Of a stretch of DNA of 64,000 nucleotides, positions 45,777 through 56,543 are shown piece by piece (position 1 is the first letter of the stretch; each line of letters opens with the position of its first letter). The stretch comes from Neopestalotiopsis rosae (Eukaryota; Ascomycota; Sordariomycetes; Amphisphaeriales; Sporocadaceae): positions 3,844,001 through 3,908,000 of the forward strand of contig JALGAS010000002.1 of the NCBI GenBank assembly GCA_023078685.1. Reading direction: 5' to 3'. Under the pieces are notes generated by a model, which was not told the DNA's origin, did not search any database, and saw only the letters and a list, made by a program, of their open reading frames with translations. A program made the translations under genes and the position numbers.

Positions 45777-47514
45777 ATCGTGTATGAATGTGCAAGCAGT
45801 AGAGATTCGCAACAGTCTGCCCGTGTTGATACGGTTACGAATTCAGAAACTAAAGGCGAAAATTGTTGAAGAAGCCGATTCGCATCTGGATGTTTGGTTA
45901 TGCATTAGACAGACGTACATGCCTCGGTAGCCGTGAATCAGACAGCCGAGCTCCAGTTGCAGCTACACAGACGGAAAGAGCGCCGCGCTGCTTATCTGAC
46001 CACCGTTTTACATTCCGTTTGGTAGGGCAGTTTCTTGGGTGGATACTCGATGGGTTGCTCCAAGATTCCCCCGCCGCGGGGCCGTATAGAACTGGGTGCC
46101 AGATAAATACGGTAGCACTCCGTTACGCTAGAAGACCCCTGTAATACTCACCGAGCTCACGGATGGCAGCAACATTGAACGTCGCTGCTGGCTGCTGCTG
46201 CTGCTCCACGTGATTCAATGCCTTTACACTAATGTACGACTGGAACTCTGCCAACTACGCCTGTGAATTTCAGTCGCGATACATTTATGCAAGTCACCTT
46301 CCATTTTTTTTATATCTATCATCAAACCTATTATTTGACCAATCACTTGTTGGTATTATTATTCAGTACTTTTAAGGACTCTTACTCTCGTACGCGCGTG
46401 TTGCGCAAGGGACATCTTTGCGGTTTCGCGAAAACATCGTCGGTGGCCCGGCAACAGCAATCGAGACTCGCTTCATCAACTTCAACTGAGCCTAGCGATC
46501 ACGACCAAATTTGCTGGCGTATAGTTGCAGCCATCGCCTTACTGCCTGTACGTAGGTCGTGTACATGACATTTCGGACTTTGAAAGCTAAAAGAGACAGT
46601 AACCTTTGCCATCTGACATTCAACTTAAGCGATCGGCCGTTGCTGCGTCAGCCATCAGGGGTGGGAAGTCTGTGGATAGTTACCTCGCCAAATACTTCAC
46701 AAGGTGTCTTGGTGCACTTTTTGTTGGTAAGTTACAGATGATGTACTAGTATCACACCTACATACATATGCAAACAAATTCCCGGAGTCGTCAATGCATT
46801 CCACGGTACACAAGCCAGAAGGGGGGGATTTGCCACCTCTGGCCTTGGCACCAATCGTCAAGGTCCAGCGCAAAGCGGTTGCAGATGCCTTCCTTATTGA
46901 AAAAAAGAAAAGAAAAGAAAGAAAGAAAAGTCGAGAGGAATGTGCACATTGGAGGAAGGTATCGATCATATGCTGCTAGACAAGTGCTGCAACATGCGAT
47001 TGATGCGCAGTAACAACCCCCAAAAATCCAGAAATCCCAGGGGTGGGTTCGACTTGGGTTGTTGAAGTTGGGCTTTCAATTGCCTGCCGTACGTACATAC
47101 GCGAGCGAGAAGCGACAAGGAGCCAATCGATTGGCATCAGGAGCTTTGCGTGTGCGCTCCTCGTCGGTTCCTTGCCGCAACACCGTGTCACGGCTGCTTA
47201 GACGCCCGCAAGCTTATTTCGACCTCTCACTTTCCACCCAAAAACCCTTGCCTGCATGCTGCTGCTGGCTACGGCTACCTTACATACCTTGCCTTATGCC
47301 CACCACGAAATCTCAACATCTCCAACAAAGGCCTGTTTGCCATCTGTACCAATCATCTTTTCGTACTCCACGCCCCTCCAAGGCTTACCTCGAGGAAACA
47401 ACATCACCCCCTCTGCCTATTAGATACTTTTTTTCTTTATAAGCCTCGTCTCATAATTTGACCTCCCTTCTGGCTCATTATCACGTCATCTTGAATCCCG
47501 CACATTCAGCCACC
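45777..47514. other. Divergent promoter region, PEX14-like / IES2
   Basis: This spacer lies between two divergent starts. It contains a CTG-rich run (46185-46206) directly followed by a CACGTG E-box palindrome (46207-46212), and a purine-rich A/G tract at about 46900-46940. I see no coding sequence. Confidence 0.6.
46185..46206. repeat. CTG trinucleotide run
   Basis: A short (CTG)n run with one interruption lies next to a CACGTG palindrome at 46207-46212. It sits in the non-coding divergent region between the PEX14-like and IES2 genes. Confidence 0.7.
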
Positions 47515-48902
47515 ATGGCATCACGCCCTCGCCGTGCTGCGGCTCAGAAGGCCAACACGGCAATCACTGACATGGTTGATAGCGACAACATCATTAGTAG
47601 TAAGACGGGCAAGATCATGTCTTCCAGAGCACAATCTCGTCGATCAGAAGGTAAGACTGCCGCCACAAGCATTCGACGCGGCCAACCTTTGCTCATGGGT
47701 TCTAACCAACGTATGCATGTCACAGCCAAGCTCCCGGCGAGCAAGCTTCGCCAGTCCACCTCGAGTCGCAACGGCCACTCTGGCGGCCGGGAAAGCTTCG
47801 AGGGTGGTGAGATCTTGTCTGGAAAGAGAAACCGAAGCCAGAAAAAGAGCTACGTTGTTGAATCTAGTGAGGACGACGCCGAAGGTGAAGACGATGAAGA
47901 TGCCGAGGCAGAGGATGAAACGATGGACCTCGGCGATGATGATGCCGAGGGCGAGATTGTCGATGATTCCATGGACCTGGACGTGGATGCTGAAGGAGAG
48001 GACGACGAAGATTTGAGCGACGAGGACGCTGAGGGTGAGGAGGACGACTTGACAATGGATGTCACACCTGCCGCGCCCACCATCAAGGTCTCAAAACCTG
48101 CAGCCTCAAAGGCGGCTGCTTCAAAGGCAAAAGCAGCTTCCAAGCCAGCACTCAAGCAGGACGTTGCAGACGATAACAGCGAACTCAGCGAGCTTGACAG
48201 CGATGACGAGGAGATTCAAGACACTGTTAATGTCGGTGGAGCAGATGATGAAGAGGACGAGGATGCAGAGGGCGAAGACGATGACGATATTGAGGCTGCA
48301 GGTGCCGCCGCTCAGGACGACGACGAGGGCGAGGAACTGCTCAGTGATGATGATGGTAGCCGAGCCGCATCGCCCGACTTTGCCAAGATGACAAAGCGGC
48401 AGCGTGCCAGGTTCGAGGACGACGACGGCAGCTTGTTGAAGCTGTCCGATGGTTAGTACAAAGTCACTCGTGAACATGAGGCCCTTTGATTAACACCATT
48501 GCAGAGGTTCAAGCAAAGAAGCATTTCACTGCCGAAGAGCTTTCCATGCGACGTGCCGAAATGGCACGACGAAGACGGAATTTGAGTGAGAAGCGTAACG
48601 AGGAAGTCAAGGTACATCGTCTTCTTGTGCTTGAACAGGGCGTGTATTGACGAATGACACAGAGAGAAACCATCGACAAGCTCCTCAAGAAGCAAGCACC
48701 CAAGACAAATCGCAAGGCGCAGCTGGCTGCCGAAGAGGCAGCCCAACTCGAAGAGAAGCCGAACCCAGTCTTCATTAGATGGCTGAGCAACAAGGACGGT
48801 AACCGAGTTGCGGTCCCAGATGAGATCATTGCAGGTCCTGTTGGAAAGGTCTTTATTCCTGGCGGCCTCAAGAGCGGTAAGATGGTCGAAGAGGTTAACT
48901 GA
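47515..48902 (+). CDS. IES2: INO80 chromatin-remodelling complex subunit Ies2 (PAPA-1 domain)
   Basis: There are four exons: 47515-47650, 47726-48451, 48505-48611 and 48663-48902. The first intron (75 bp, GTAAGA donor, TCTAACC branch site, CAG acceptor) has no stop and a length divisible by three, so it can be read through. Splicing it gives RRSEAKLPASKLRQ, which better fits the family. The product is about 402 residues. The middle is extremely acidic, with repeated DAEGEDDED-like units. The C-terminus carries the PAPA-1-like block (RRAEMARRRRNLSEKRNEEV, then ETIDKLLKKQAPK) followed by the conserved PNPVFIRWLSNKDGNRVAVP. This layout identifies the Ies2/INO80B subunit, which works in the nucleus with the Ino80 ATPase. 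The start is in a CACCATGG context. Confidence 0.9.
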
Positions 48903-49613
48903 TTTAGCGTACATCAACCGGGCTTAAAATCATCGTCGCAATGGGCAAGAGACTGCTGCAAACAAATAATGTTCATATCCTCACCGCAGGATATCGCCAC
49001 GTACTCTTGCCAGCCACGTATATCGTCAGGAGTAGCTCCCTATGAGTACTCAGCTATCGAGAGGGAACATGGCAGTAAGCCAATATGTATTAGAAAAGTT
49101 CTCGCGAATGACTGTCAAGTCTTCATAACACAAACATTAGAGAGAGAAAAGGGTATGAAAGGGTATGATAATACATGATTGTTGAAAGCATCCGATGTGC
49201 AGGTATATACATGTGATTTAACTCTTCGCTGCTAATGTCGCTGACTATCATCATAAAGGCATGCGGTGTTTTGTCGTGAACACTATATTGAACACAAAAG
49301 CAGGCAAGAGCCAGCACAACTCTTGAAGCACGGTTCAAGTTGACAGTAGTATTTTCACACCTTGATACTTTTCTTATTCTCGAACTGTGCCCAAGAGTCG
49401 TTGGTAAGAACTCTTGCGGACGAATGTTATGTTTGTCTATCCAAACCAGCCTAAAACCCCCTTCCCCGATATGCTACGTACAAAACCCGATAGATTTTTG
49501 ATAGCCTTCATCTTATATCTACATAGTAAACAATTCATGTAGTTTGTAGCTGGAGCCCACGGAATGTAGTGTGGTCCTCTGCTGCTACAATTTTCTTTTC
49601 ACACACACAAAAT
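48903..49613. other. Convergent intergenic spacer
   Basis: This AT-rich 3'-to-3' spacer lies between IES2 and RGP1. I see no gene. Confidence 0.6.
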
Positions 49614-52160
49614 TTACACGACTAGGCCTTCCTCGCCTTCGTCACGTTCCAGCCTTTCGAGGCCGTTGCACACGGCGCCGTATACTCGAATGGGAACCGC
49701 GACTTCAAAGCTCTCGCACTCGAGGTTCTCGGCGGCGACCATGACCAAGCCGCCCCGGTCGTCTCTGGAGATTTCTTCCAACAGGGCATGCGGGCCTTCG
49801 CGTCGGCGCTCCGCCTCTTCCGTCTCGATGCTCGACGACGGGACCACGAATTCGACGCGAATCTTCCACTCTAGACTGAGCCCGCTGGTCATGAACTCTG
49901 GAGTGGCGTTGATTGGAATGGTGGGGCTGAAGACGACGCGGCGCGAGAACAATGTTGCCTCGCTGGAACTTCCGTATACTTTGCGCGTCACTCTGTGGAC
50001 GCTCGCTTCGCTACGCAGAGCAAACGCCGGCTCGACGCGTTCTGCTGTTTCTAGGGCTGCATGTACAGCATAGCAGGGGATTTCTGCTTCAGTGAAGTCG
50101 ATAGCCATGCTGACCTGTTCGCCTAGCCTATATGCTGGCCGGGCAAGCATGACGACTCCGACCTTTTGGCCATTACGAGCAATCTCAAATCGATTGGTGC
50201 TTTGGCCGCTATCGTACGAGGAGAGGTTTGACCGCAAAATAGCCAGGTCAATTGCATCTCTCGCAGTCGCTGCCTCCTCAAATGCCGAAGGGCGTCTAGA
50301 CGAAGGACCCTGTGCCGTAGGAGACAGCAACCCGCCTCCATTTCTTGGTCGGTCGAGAAGTTCTTCAACGTAGCCGAGGAATCCTTGCAGGGTCGACTCT
50401 GGTTTGACAGGGTGGTGATGTTTCTTTTTCACCACACTGGAAGCATGTTTTTCAAGCTGTTGTACTTTGGCCAAATCCCGCAGAATAATATAGGGAGACA
50501 TGAGATCATGGCCCAGGATTTCGCCGTGACTGTTGACACTTCCCAGCACCCGAAAAGGGATGTCCACGGATCTGACCTGTTGCTCCCTTGTACCTCCAGG
50601 TCGTTGAGTGCCAATGACAAGACTGTACGTAATCTTCATAGCTTTGCCTTTGTGCGTAGGCGGTAATCCTTTTGGTATTTTAAAGGTGTATTCAAAAGAC
50701 TTGCTCTCACCAGGAGCAAGTTGCAAATCCACAAAGAGAATCGACTGTGGCGTCGAAAGAAGAGGTATCGACTTGGAGCTGGCCGTGCCACGCATCTCCT
50801 TGATGCTGCTGAGCTCATTGCTTCCTAGCAGTTCACCAATTGAATTCCCCCAAGAGCCCCATCCAAAACTTTTGAGAAGGCCACTGCTGTCTCTTTTTGA
50901 CGGCTCGAGACCAATAACACCACCGCCCTGGCCGCCAAGAACAGCTTTACGCTTGACTGCCTCGAATGGGCCTAAATTGATGAGCGAGCCATCCAATGTG
51001 AAGGATCCTTGCACTTGAGCATATCCCATCATTAAAGTTTCTGGTAGCTTTGCCATTGCTGCGGCTGGAATGCCAGAACTTCTTCGCAGATGAAGTGGTT
51101 TGACTCCATTGCGTAATGGTTGAGTGACATACTCGGAAGCCAATGTTTCGCTCGAATTATTGCTCATGGAATAAAAGTCACCACTGCTCCTAGGTGTGCC
51201 CTCGGCCAAGCTCGTCGTCGAGAGTATTCGCGCTGCTGGTGCCGGATGCTCCACGACGGACGGTATGGATGTTTCTTTGGATTTGACTGGAGTGTGCGTC
51301 ATGCCACCGCCCGATGTTGACGCGGGCGTTGTGATATAATCCTCCTCCTGGCCATTAGGGGATGTGGCTTGAGACTCGGATAATGGCGAGCGGACCATGG
51401 GAAACTTCCAGTCTGGCATTTGTAGCGAACCTTTTCTGGGAGATTGCCCGGGTCCGGGGGTATTTGGCACCGTTGCGACTCCAGACATTCGCCCCTGGCC
51501 ATAGCGGGAGGGAGGGAAAGAGTGATTGTTGAACACAGGCGATGCTTGGCCGTATGCCGTGTGTGACCGTTGTGGCAGAGATGCAGATTGTGGTCCGTTC
51601 ACGGCGCCGCCGCTGCCCCGCGGCGATATCTGCAGACTGGCCGACCGCCCGTGACCTCGGCCGGGGCGTTGCGGCGGCAGCATTCGGTTGCCATTGCCAT
51701 TGCCCAAGGATGGATCCTCGATCGTGGCCGAGGAAGTCGCGGAGTTAATCGACACAATCGACACGGAGCGCTTATGGGCATGTCCCGATCTGGGGGTGGT
51801 CGGCGGGGGTGGCTGTGGTACCCAGGAAGGTGTGCTGCCACTCTTGCTCCTCGAATGGCCGTTGGGGACATTGAGACTGAGCGTCGCCCGATGACCACGG
51901 GTGCCTCTGGCGGACACGGGCGGTGTCAAGCCATTGCTGTTGCTACTGCTAAAGGCCGACTTCCTCGGAGTGCCCACAAGGGCGAGGGGGGAGGGTTGCC
52001 TCTGGCGGTCGGCGTGGTTGTTGGGAGGTGCAACGTTCTTGAAGGTGACGCGGCACTTGATGTCCTCACCGGCAAATACGGTGTTCTCGTCCCAGTGCAC
52101 AAAGACGCGGATATTTCCCGAGGCAGCGGCGGCGGCGGCGGAGGCGGCGTCGGTAGGCAT
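49614..52160 (-). CDS. RGP1: Rgp1 family protein (Ric1-Rgp1 Ypt6 exchange factor)
   Basis: This is a single exon of 848 codons. The N-terminus, after an Ala run, has the arrestin-like strand block IRVFVHWDENTVFAGEDIKC. A long Ser/Pro/Gly-rich low-complexity region follows to about residue 360. The Rgp1 domain then continues (LQLAPGESKSFEYTFKIPKG, ITYSLVIGTQRPG, VDIPFRVLGSVN, MLARPAYRLGEQVSMAIDF). The C-terminal block ESFEVAVPIRVYGA is also family-typical. With Ric1 it activates the Rab GTPase Ypt6/Rab6 at the Golgi for endosome-to-Golgi traffic. The low-complexity insert is longer than in yeast, which is usual in filamentous fungi. No membrane segment is seen. Confidence 0.88.
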   Translation of the reverse strand: MPTDAASAAAAAASGNIRVFVHWDENTVFAGEDIKCRVTFKNVAPPNNHADRQRQPSPLALVGTPRKSAFSSSNSNGLTPPVSARGTRGHRATLSLNVPNGHSRSKSGSTPSWVPQPPPPTTPRSGHAHKRSVSIVSINSATSSATIEDPSLGNGNGNRMLPPQRPGRGHGRSASLQISPRGSGGAVNGPQSASLPQRSHTAYGQASPVFNNHSFPPSRYGQGRMSGVATVPNTPGPGQSPRKGSLQMPDWKFPMVRSPLSESQATSPNGQEEDYITTPASTSGGGMTHTPVKSKETSIPSVVEHPAPAARILSTTSLAEGTPRSSGDFYSMSNNSSETLASEYVTQPLRNGVKPLHLRRSSGIPAAAMAKLPETLMMGYAQVQGSFTLDGSLINLGPFEAVKRKAVLGGQGGGVIGLEPSKRDSSGLLKSFGWGSWGNSIGELLGSNELSSIKEMRGTASSKSIPLLSTPQSILFVDLQLAPGESKSFEYTFKIPKGLPPTHKGKAMKITYSLVIGTQRPGGTREQQVRSVDIPFRVLGSVNSHGEILGHDLMSPYIILRDLAKVQQLEKHASSVVKKKHHHPVKPESTLQGFLGYVEELLDRPRNGGGLLSPTAQGPSSRRPSAFEEAATARDAIDLAILRSNLSSYDSGQSTNRFEIARNGQKVGVVMLARPAYRLGEQVSMAIDFTEAEIPCYAVHAALETAERVEPAFALRSEASVHRVTRKVYGSSSEATLFSRRVVFSPTIPINATPEFMTSGLSLEWKIRVEFVVPSSSIETEEAERRREGPHALLEEISRDDRGGLVMVAAENLECESFEVAVPIRVYGAVCNGLERLERDEGEEGLVV

Positions 52161-53483
52161 CGTTGTATGTAATATACGTAATTGGGGGGTCGGTCCCGAT
52201 GCGCCCGCGGTCTTGATGTACCTATTTGAGCTGCAATCTGGGGGGAGGTGGTGAGAGAGCCACTCCCGACACTCACTGGACTGCTAGGGCCAGTGGGTTA
52301 ATTCCCGTAAGTCATGAATGTAACAGACGCCGCATTGTTGGTACTGAGGTTCAATCGGTGGCCGGCCTCTAGAAGAGCTGCCAACGAGGCATTGGACAGC
52401 GTCGACTGAGGTAAGGGAATTGAGGATAGGCAAAGAGAGAAAATAGAAAAAAAAGAAGAAGAAAAAATCCGAGTAAGACGCGTCGAACAGAATGAATGGA
52501 TGTTGGCAAGATGGATGATTAGATGAGATGGGCTTTGGGGTTTGATGGTGTGCAGTCGGGGACTATCGAAAGTTAAGGTAGGGATGATGTCTTAGCTGGG
52601 ACCAGGATGTCCCATTGGAGGCCATGGAAAGCTTGAGGAGAGCCCATGGGAGCCCATGGAGCAATTGATTGCAGTGAACCACCCACCGCTAAACATACCT
52701 GACATACCACCGCTGACGCTGACGAGTCGTTATCCGAGCCCCATTGAATTGGCGTCGTTGAGGTGTTACCCCTTTGGTCGCCTGCAAGCACGTGCGTTGC
52801 GCGCCCCTGTAGTCCGCCCAAACCTTGACCTCTAAAAAGAAGCACTTTTGCGCTAAAAAGATGCATGCATGCACTTGAATGTGCATGCTGTAAGGTAGGT
52901 GACTGTATTTTACCTCGTTGCATCATAGTCATGAAGGCCATGCTTTTTTCATTTTAGACTTCAAAAGGTTGGTCGAACGGTCAATGATTATACAAATTGA
53001 TTCATGATTCACGGAACGAGTACTGATAAGAGTCAGTCTCAAAGGCTTCGGTATCATTCGCTCGAAAGCTTGGGGGTCTTTGACTGTCTACTATCTACGA
53101 GGCTGCTGTTCTAATCGGTGAGCGATTGATGTCTGTCTCCAGAGCGTATTGAATATACATTACGCATGTCCTCCCAACTCCGGTCTCTCCTTTCCCCCAT
53201 GGTATCCTGTATATAGTTTGTTTTACCGTGAAAGAAATCGATCCGCGGCCCAGTTTTCTCTAAGAACGCCTTGCACGAATTGTCTGAAGCTCCGTGTCGT
53301 GAAATCAGAAAGGAAAGGAAGAAAGAGATATACTCGGAACGCCAATCAGCCAAACCCTCCCGTATTTTGTTATGAGGAGACTCGGACGCAAACCGCGGAG
53401 TGCTTCTTTTTCCCGTAGACACCATGCTCTTTCCCCCCCATACTGAAGAATAAAATCACACAAAATGAAAATCAAAGGTGTAA
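52161..53483. other. Intergenic spacer
   Basis: This is the promoter side of RGP1 and the 3' side of the WD40 gene. It has an A/G-rich tract at 52438-52468. Short frames here do not look coding. Confidence 0.6.
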
Positions 53484-56400
53484 TCAACTGTAGTTGGAAT
53501 CTGTTGTTGCTGTTGAAAGTGACTCTGCCCCTGATGAGTTTGGGCGATGCTCATCGTCAGGTGAGGGTGTATCCTGTCTTCCTGACGATTGGCTGTTGAG
53601 TCGTAATTTTTCGTCTAGCATTAATGCTAACTTGTTGGAATATTGATCGAGGATATTTTCGATCAAGGTGTTGCTGAGCTCTCGGCTCTGTTTAGCCTGG
53701 TCACCCAAGGCTAGAGACGTCAAGCGAAGCTCATGGTCCAGCTCGGCAAATACGCTGTCGCTGACACGTCCTTCTATCTCCAGCTTCTTTCGAAAGTCTC
53801 GAAGTGCTCGGCAGACATTCTCCGTAGCCAGAGTCAAACCCATGGCCCCTCTCAGACTCGAGGAGCTCTTGGTCTTTTTCGAGTCCATGGCCGGCATGGA
53901 AGGCCGCCTAATCGACCGCACCTTGGGACTAACAGCGGGGCTTGATATCTGGCTATCGGCGGAGGTTTTCCTAGTGTGCATACTGCCTCTCACAGTGGAT
54001 GGGCTCGACTGGAATGTGGCGGTTGGTGATCGCAAAGGTGCTGATCCCGTCAAGCCATAGAGAGACCGTTTCTTCGTCAGAGGCTGTGGAGGCGAAGACC
54101 GTCGTCCCGAGGCGACCGATGCGGGCCTCTGAAACTCTTTCAGGTCAGCTTTCGACCTGATGCGTCTCAATGGAGCTCGACCGGCAGTGGAGACATCTCC
54201 GGCAGGGGAAGGATCGCGACTAGCTGAACCTGTGGCCTGCTCTTCTGGTCCCAGGCTCCATAGCATGATGGTCCCATCCGATCCCACACTGACTACTTTC
54301 TCGAAACCATCGTTTTCCTCAACTAGCGCCACGCCACTGATACCTTCTGTGTGTCCCCATTCGCGATCCAGGAAGGCACCTGTCGTAGCATTATAGAGTC
54401 TCACAGACTTGTCGGTGTTGGAAAGTCCTAGGAGGAAAGGAGGCTCTCGACCTCTTTCCGGCCGATAAATGAGGTCATCCAGCACCACAGACTCGACACC
54501 AACCTCGTCTGTACACTTGAAGGATTTTACCAGTTTTCCAGTCTCGAGGTCATAGATGTAGGCTGACCGGTCTGTCAATGACACGGTGATTGTTTTGCCA
54601 TCCGGCGACACGACGACTGATGTCGGGGATGTCTTGAGAGGAAATGACCGGACTGCGAAAGCTGCCAGGTCATCCCCATCGTATTCCTTGCGGACAATCT
54701 CGTATACTTGCAAAGAGCGGTCCAATGAGCAGGTAATGATCTTGTCTGGGGATGGGATGACGACCTGTGTTACTTTGGAAGGGAATTCGAGCGTCTGAAA
54801 TAACTCAAACCGCCCAGCAGATGTCCGGTGAAATAATTGAGCAGTTCGATCTCGGCCGGCTGACACAATCATAAACTTCGACTCATCCTGAAAGGCTGCG
54901 ATTTGCTGACAATAGCTGGAGTGCGCCTTGGTCTCGAAAACGCACTGCTTCGTTTCAGCATCGGTGACCTTTAGCACTCCCAATTTGTCGCCGGTGATGA
55001 AGTAATTGGCCGCTTGTGTAGTTGTGCATGCAGTCAATTGATTGACTGGCTCACCGTCGCTGTGGACAGTGGCGTTCTCGAGGGCAACGTCAAAGGACTC
55101 CTTAATGTTCCCCTGCGTATCCCAAAGCTGTATGCTGCCCGACTGAGTCCATGTGTAGAATGCCGCCTCTGACTGATTAGACTGCGGTATAGAACCCACG
55201 CCTTGCGTAGTGTCTCCATTGCCGGGAATTCGTAAGCGTGTGGATGTTTCGCTTGCGGTACCAGGCAAGTACGACGCATCCCAGATGTTTATCGACTGGT
55301 CACTATCGACCGTTACCATGTTGTCTGCAAGAAAATCCAGGGCCAGAAGAGGGGCATCCAATTTCGAGCTGCTTGTGACACAGTCCGAATTTGCTTGCAA
55401 GAATTGATCCAGATTTAGGATTGCAAAGTCCCCAGAATTGCCCGAGACATAAATTGCTGCGTCTCGAATCGCAACGCAGGCAATTGTGAACCCTATTTTG
55501 AGGATTCTTGCCAGCTTGGTCCTTTCAGGGCTTTCTTCAAGCAGACAAATATCGCCGCCTTCGGAACAGATGACAGCCTTGGAGTCGCTAATGGCAGCAG
55601 CACAGGTAAAACTCGTTTCTATCAGGTCGCCAAGCAACGCATTGCGACCTTGCAATGCCTTTTGTGACTGAGACGGCGGATTTACTTCATTGCCAAACCT
55701 CGACTTTGTGGGCGAGTTGCCCTGTGGCTCCTCCACTTGCCAAACCTTGCAATGGCGAACACCTACTGTGACGAGGTTGCTACCCATCCAAATCATTCCT
55801 CGAATAAATGATACGCAGCGATTCTGTTGAAAGAGTTTTGCAGCGCCAGTCCTCGGATCGATTCTCCACAGATATAAGAATCCATCATTAGCAGTACCGA
55901 GAGACGCCAGGAATCTGGTGTTTGGTGCCCATGCTACGGCAGTGACACCTTGCGTATGTTCGTTGATGGACACGAGTGGTCGGTCTGAGGAGCTATCTTG
56001 CAGACCAAAAATCAGCACGCGCGGGTTGTAGCCAGTCTCGCCAACGGCGAGAAATTTCCCATCGCGGCTCAAGGCCAGGCAAGTCGCAGCCTTTATGCGC
56101 TCCCGACTCGTCCATGTTTTGGATGATGACGAGTCTCCACGGTCCAAAGCCCCATAGGATGACTCTCTAGGCGGAATGGGTATCCTATTCCTACTGTCGT
56201 TGGCTCTGGGTGTGCCCGTCGGCGTCGTTTGTGTAAGGCCCTGGTTTGTGGTGCCATAGAGGGGGACCGCGGTTGGTCTCGCTCTGTAAAAGCGCTGGCT
56301 GTAGGTTTCGCCCTCGACATCCACCACCACTACAGCTCCTCCGGCAATGTACGCAAACGAAGACTGGCAAGTGTCGAGTCCCGTGGGCGAAGCGCAAGTC

Positions 56401-56543
56401 GTTCCTATAACGCGCTTTAGGGACAAACGAGCTTCTGTTTGCAGGTACCGGCCTCGGCTCGGGGTCCTCGGTGTTGCAGGCAATTGAAGATGCGGAGAAT
56501 TAGAGGGCGTCAGTCTCAATCGATTGGAAGGAGTGGAAGGCAT
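53484..56543 (-). CDS. WDR62/MABP1-like WD40 repeat protein
   Basis: This is a single exon of 1019 codons if translation starts at MPSTPSNRLRLTPSN. The frame stays open a further 85 codons upstream, but that part looks like leader sequence. The first 60 residues are a Ser/Thr/Pro-rich tail. From about residue 45 the protein forms two WD40 propellers. Typical blocks are CLALSRDGKFLAVGETGYN, VTAVAWAPNTRFLASLG, RCVSFIRGMIWMGSNLVTVG, SKFMIVSAGRDRTAQLF and GFEKVVSVGSDGTIMLWSLG. The C-terminal 250 residues are Ser/Pro-rich and end in a helical block (ALRDFRKKLEIEGRVSDSVF) and an acidic Ser/Thr tail. The double propeller with the short N-glycine-rich lead-in resembles MABP1/WDR62 scaffold proteins of animals. 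The fungal function is not known to me. Confidence 0.8.
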   Translation of the reverse strand: MPSTPSNRLRLTPSNSPHLQLPATPRTPSRGRYLQTEARLSLKRVIGTTCASPTGLDTCQSSFAYIAGGAVVVVDVEGETYSQRFYRARPTAVPLYGTTNQGLTQTTPTGTPRANDSRNRIPIPPRESSYGALDRGDSSSSKTWTSRERIKAATCLALSRDGKFLAVGETGYNPRVLIFGLQDSSSDRPLVSINEHTQGVTAVAWAPNTRFLASLGTANDGFLYLWRIDPRTGAAKLFQQNRCVSFIRGMIWMGSNLVTVGVRHCKVWQVEEPQGNSPTKSRFGNEVNPPSQSQKALQGRNALLGDLIETSFTCAAAISDSKAVICSEGGDICLLEESPERTKLARILKIGFTIACVAIRDAAIYVSGNSGDFAILNLDQFLQANSDCVTSSSKLDAPLLALDFLADNMVTVDSDQSINIWDASYLPGTASETSTRLRIPGNGDTTQGVGSIPQSNQSEAAFYTWTQSGSIQLWDTQGNIKESFDVALENATVHSDGEPVNQLTACTTTQAANYFITGDKLGVLKVTDAETKQCVFETKAHSSYCQQIAAFQDESKFMIVSAGRDRTAQLFHRTSAGRFELFQTLEFPSKVTQVVIPSPDKIITCSLDRSLQVYEIVRKEYDGDDLAAFAVRSFPLKTSPTSVVVSPDGKTITVSLTDRSAYIYDLETGKLVKSFKCTDEVGVESVVLDDLIYRPERGREPPFLLGLSNTDKSVRLYNATTGAFLDREWGHTEGISGVALVEENDGFEKVVSVGSDGTIMLWSLGPEEQATGSASRDPSPAGDVSTAGRAPLRRIRSKADLKEFQRPASVASGRRSSPPQPLTKKRSLYGLTGSAPLRSPTATFQSSPSTVRGSMHTRKTSADSQISSPAVSPKVRSIRRPSMPAMDSKKTKSSSSLRGAMGLTLATENVCRALRDFRKKLEIEGRVSDSVFAELDHELRLTSLALGDQAKQSRELSNTLIENILDQYSNKLALMLDEKLRLNSQSSGRQDTPSPDDEHRPNSSGAESLSTATTDSNYS

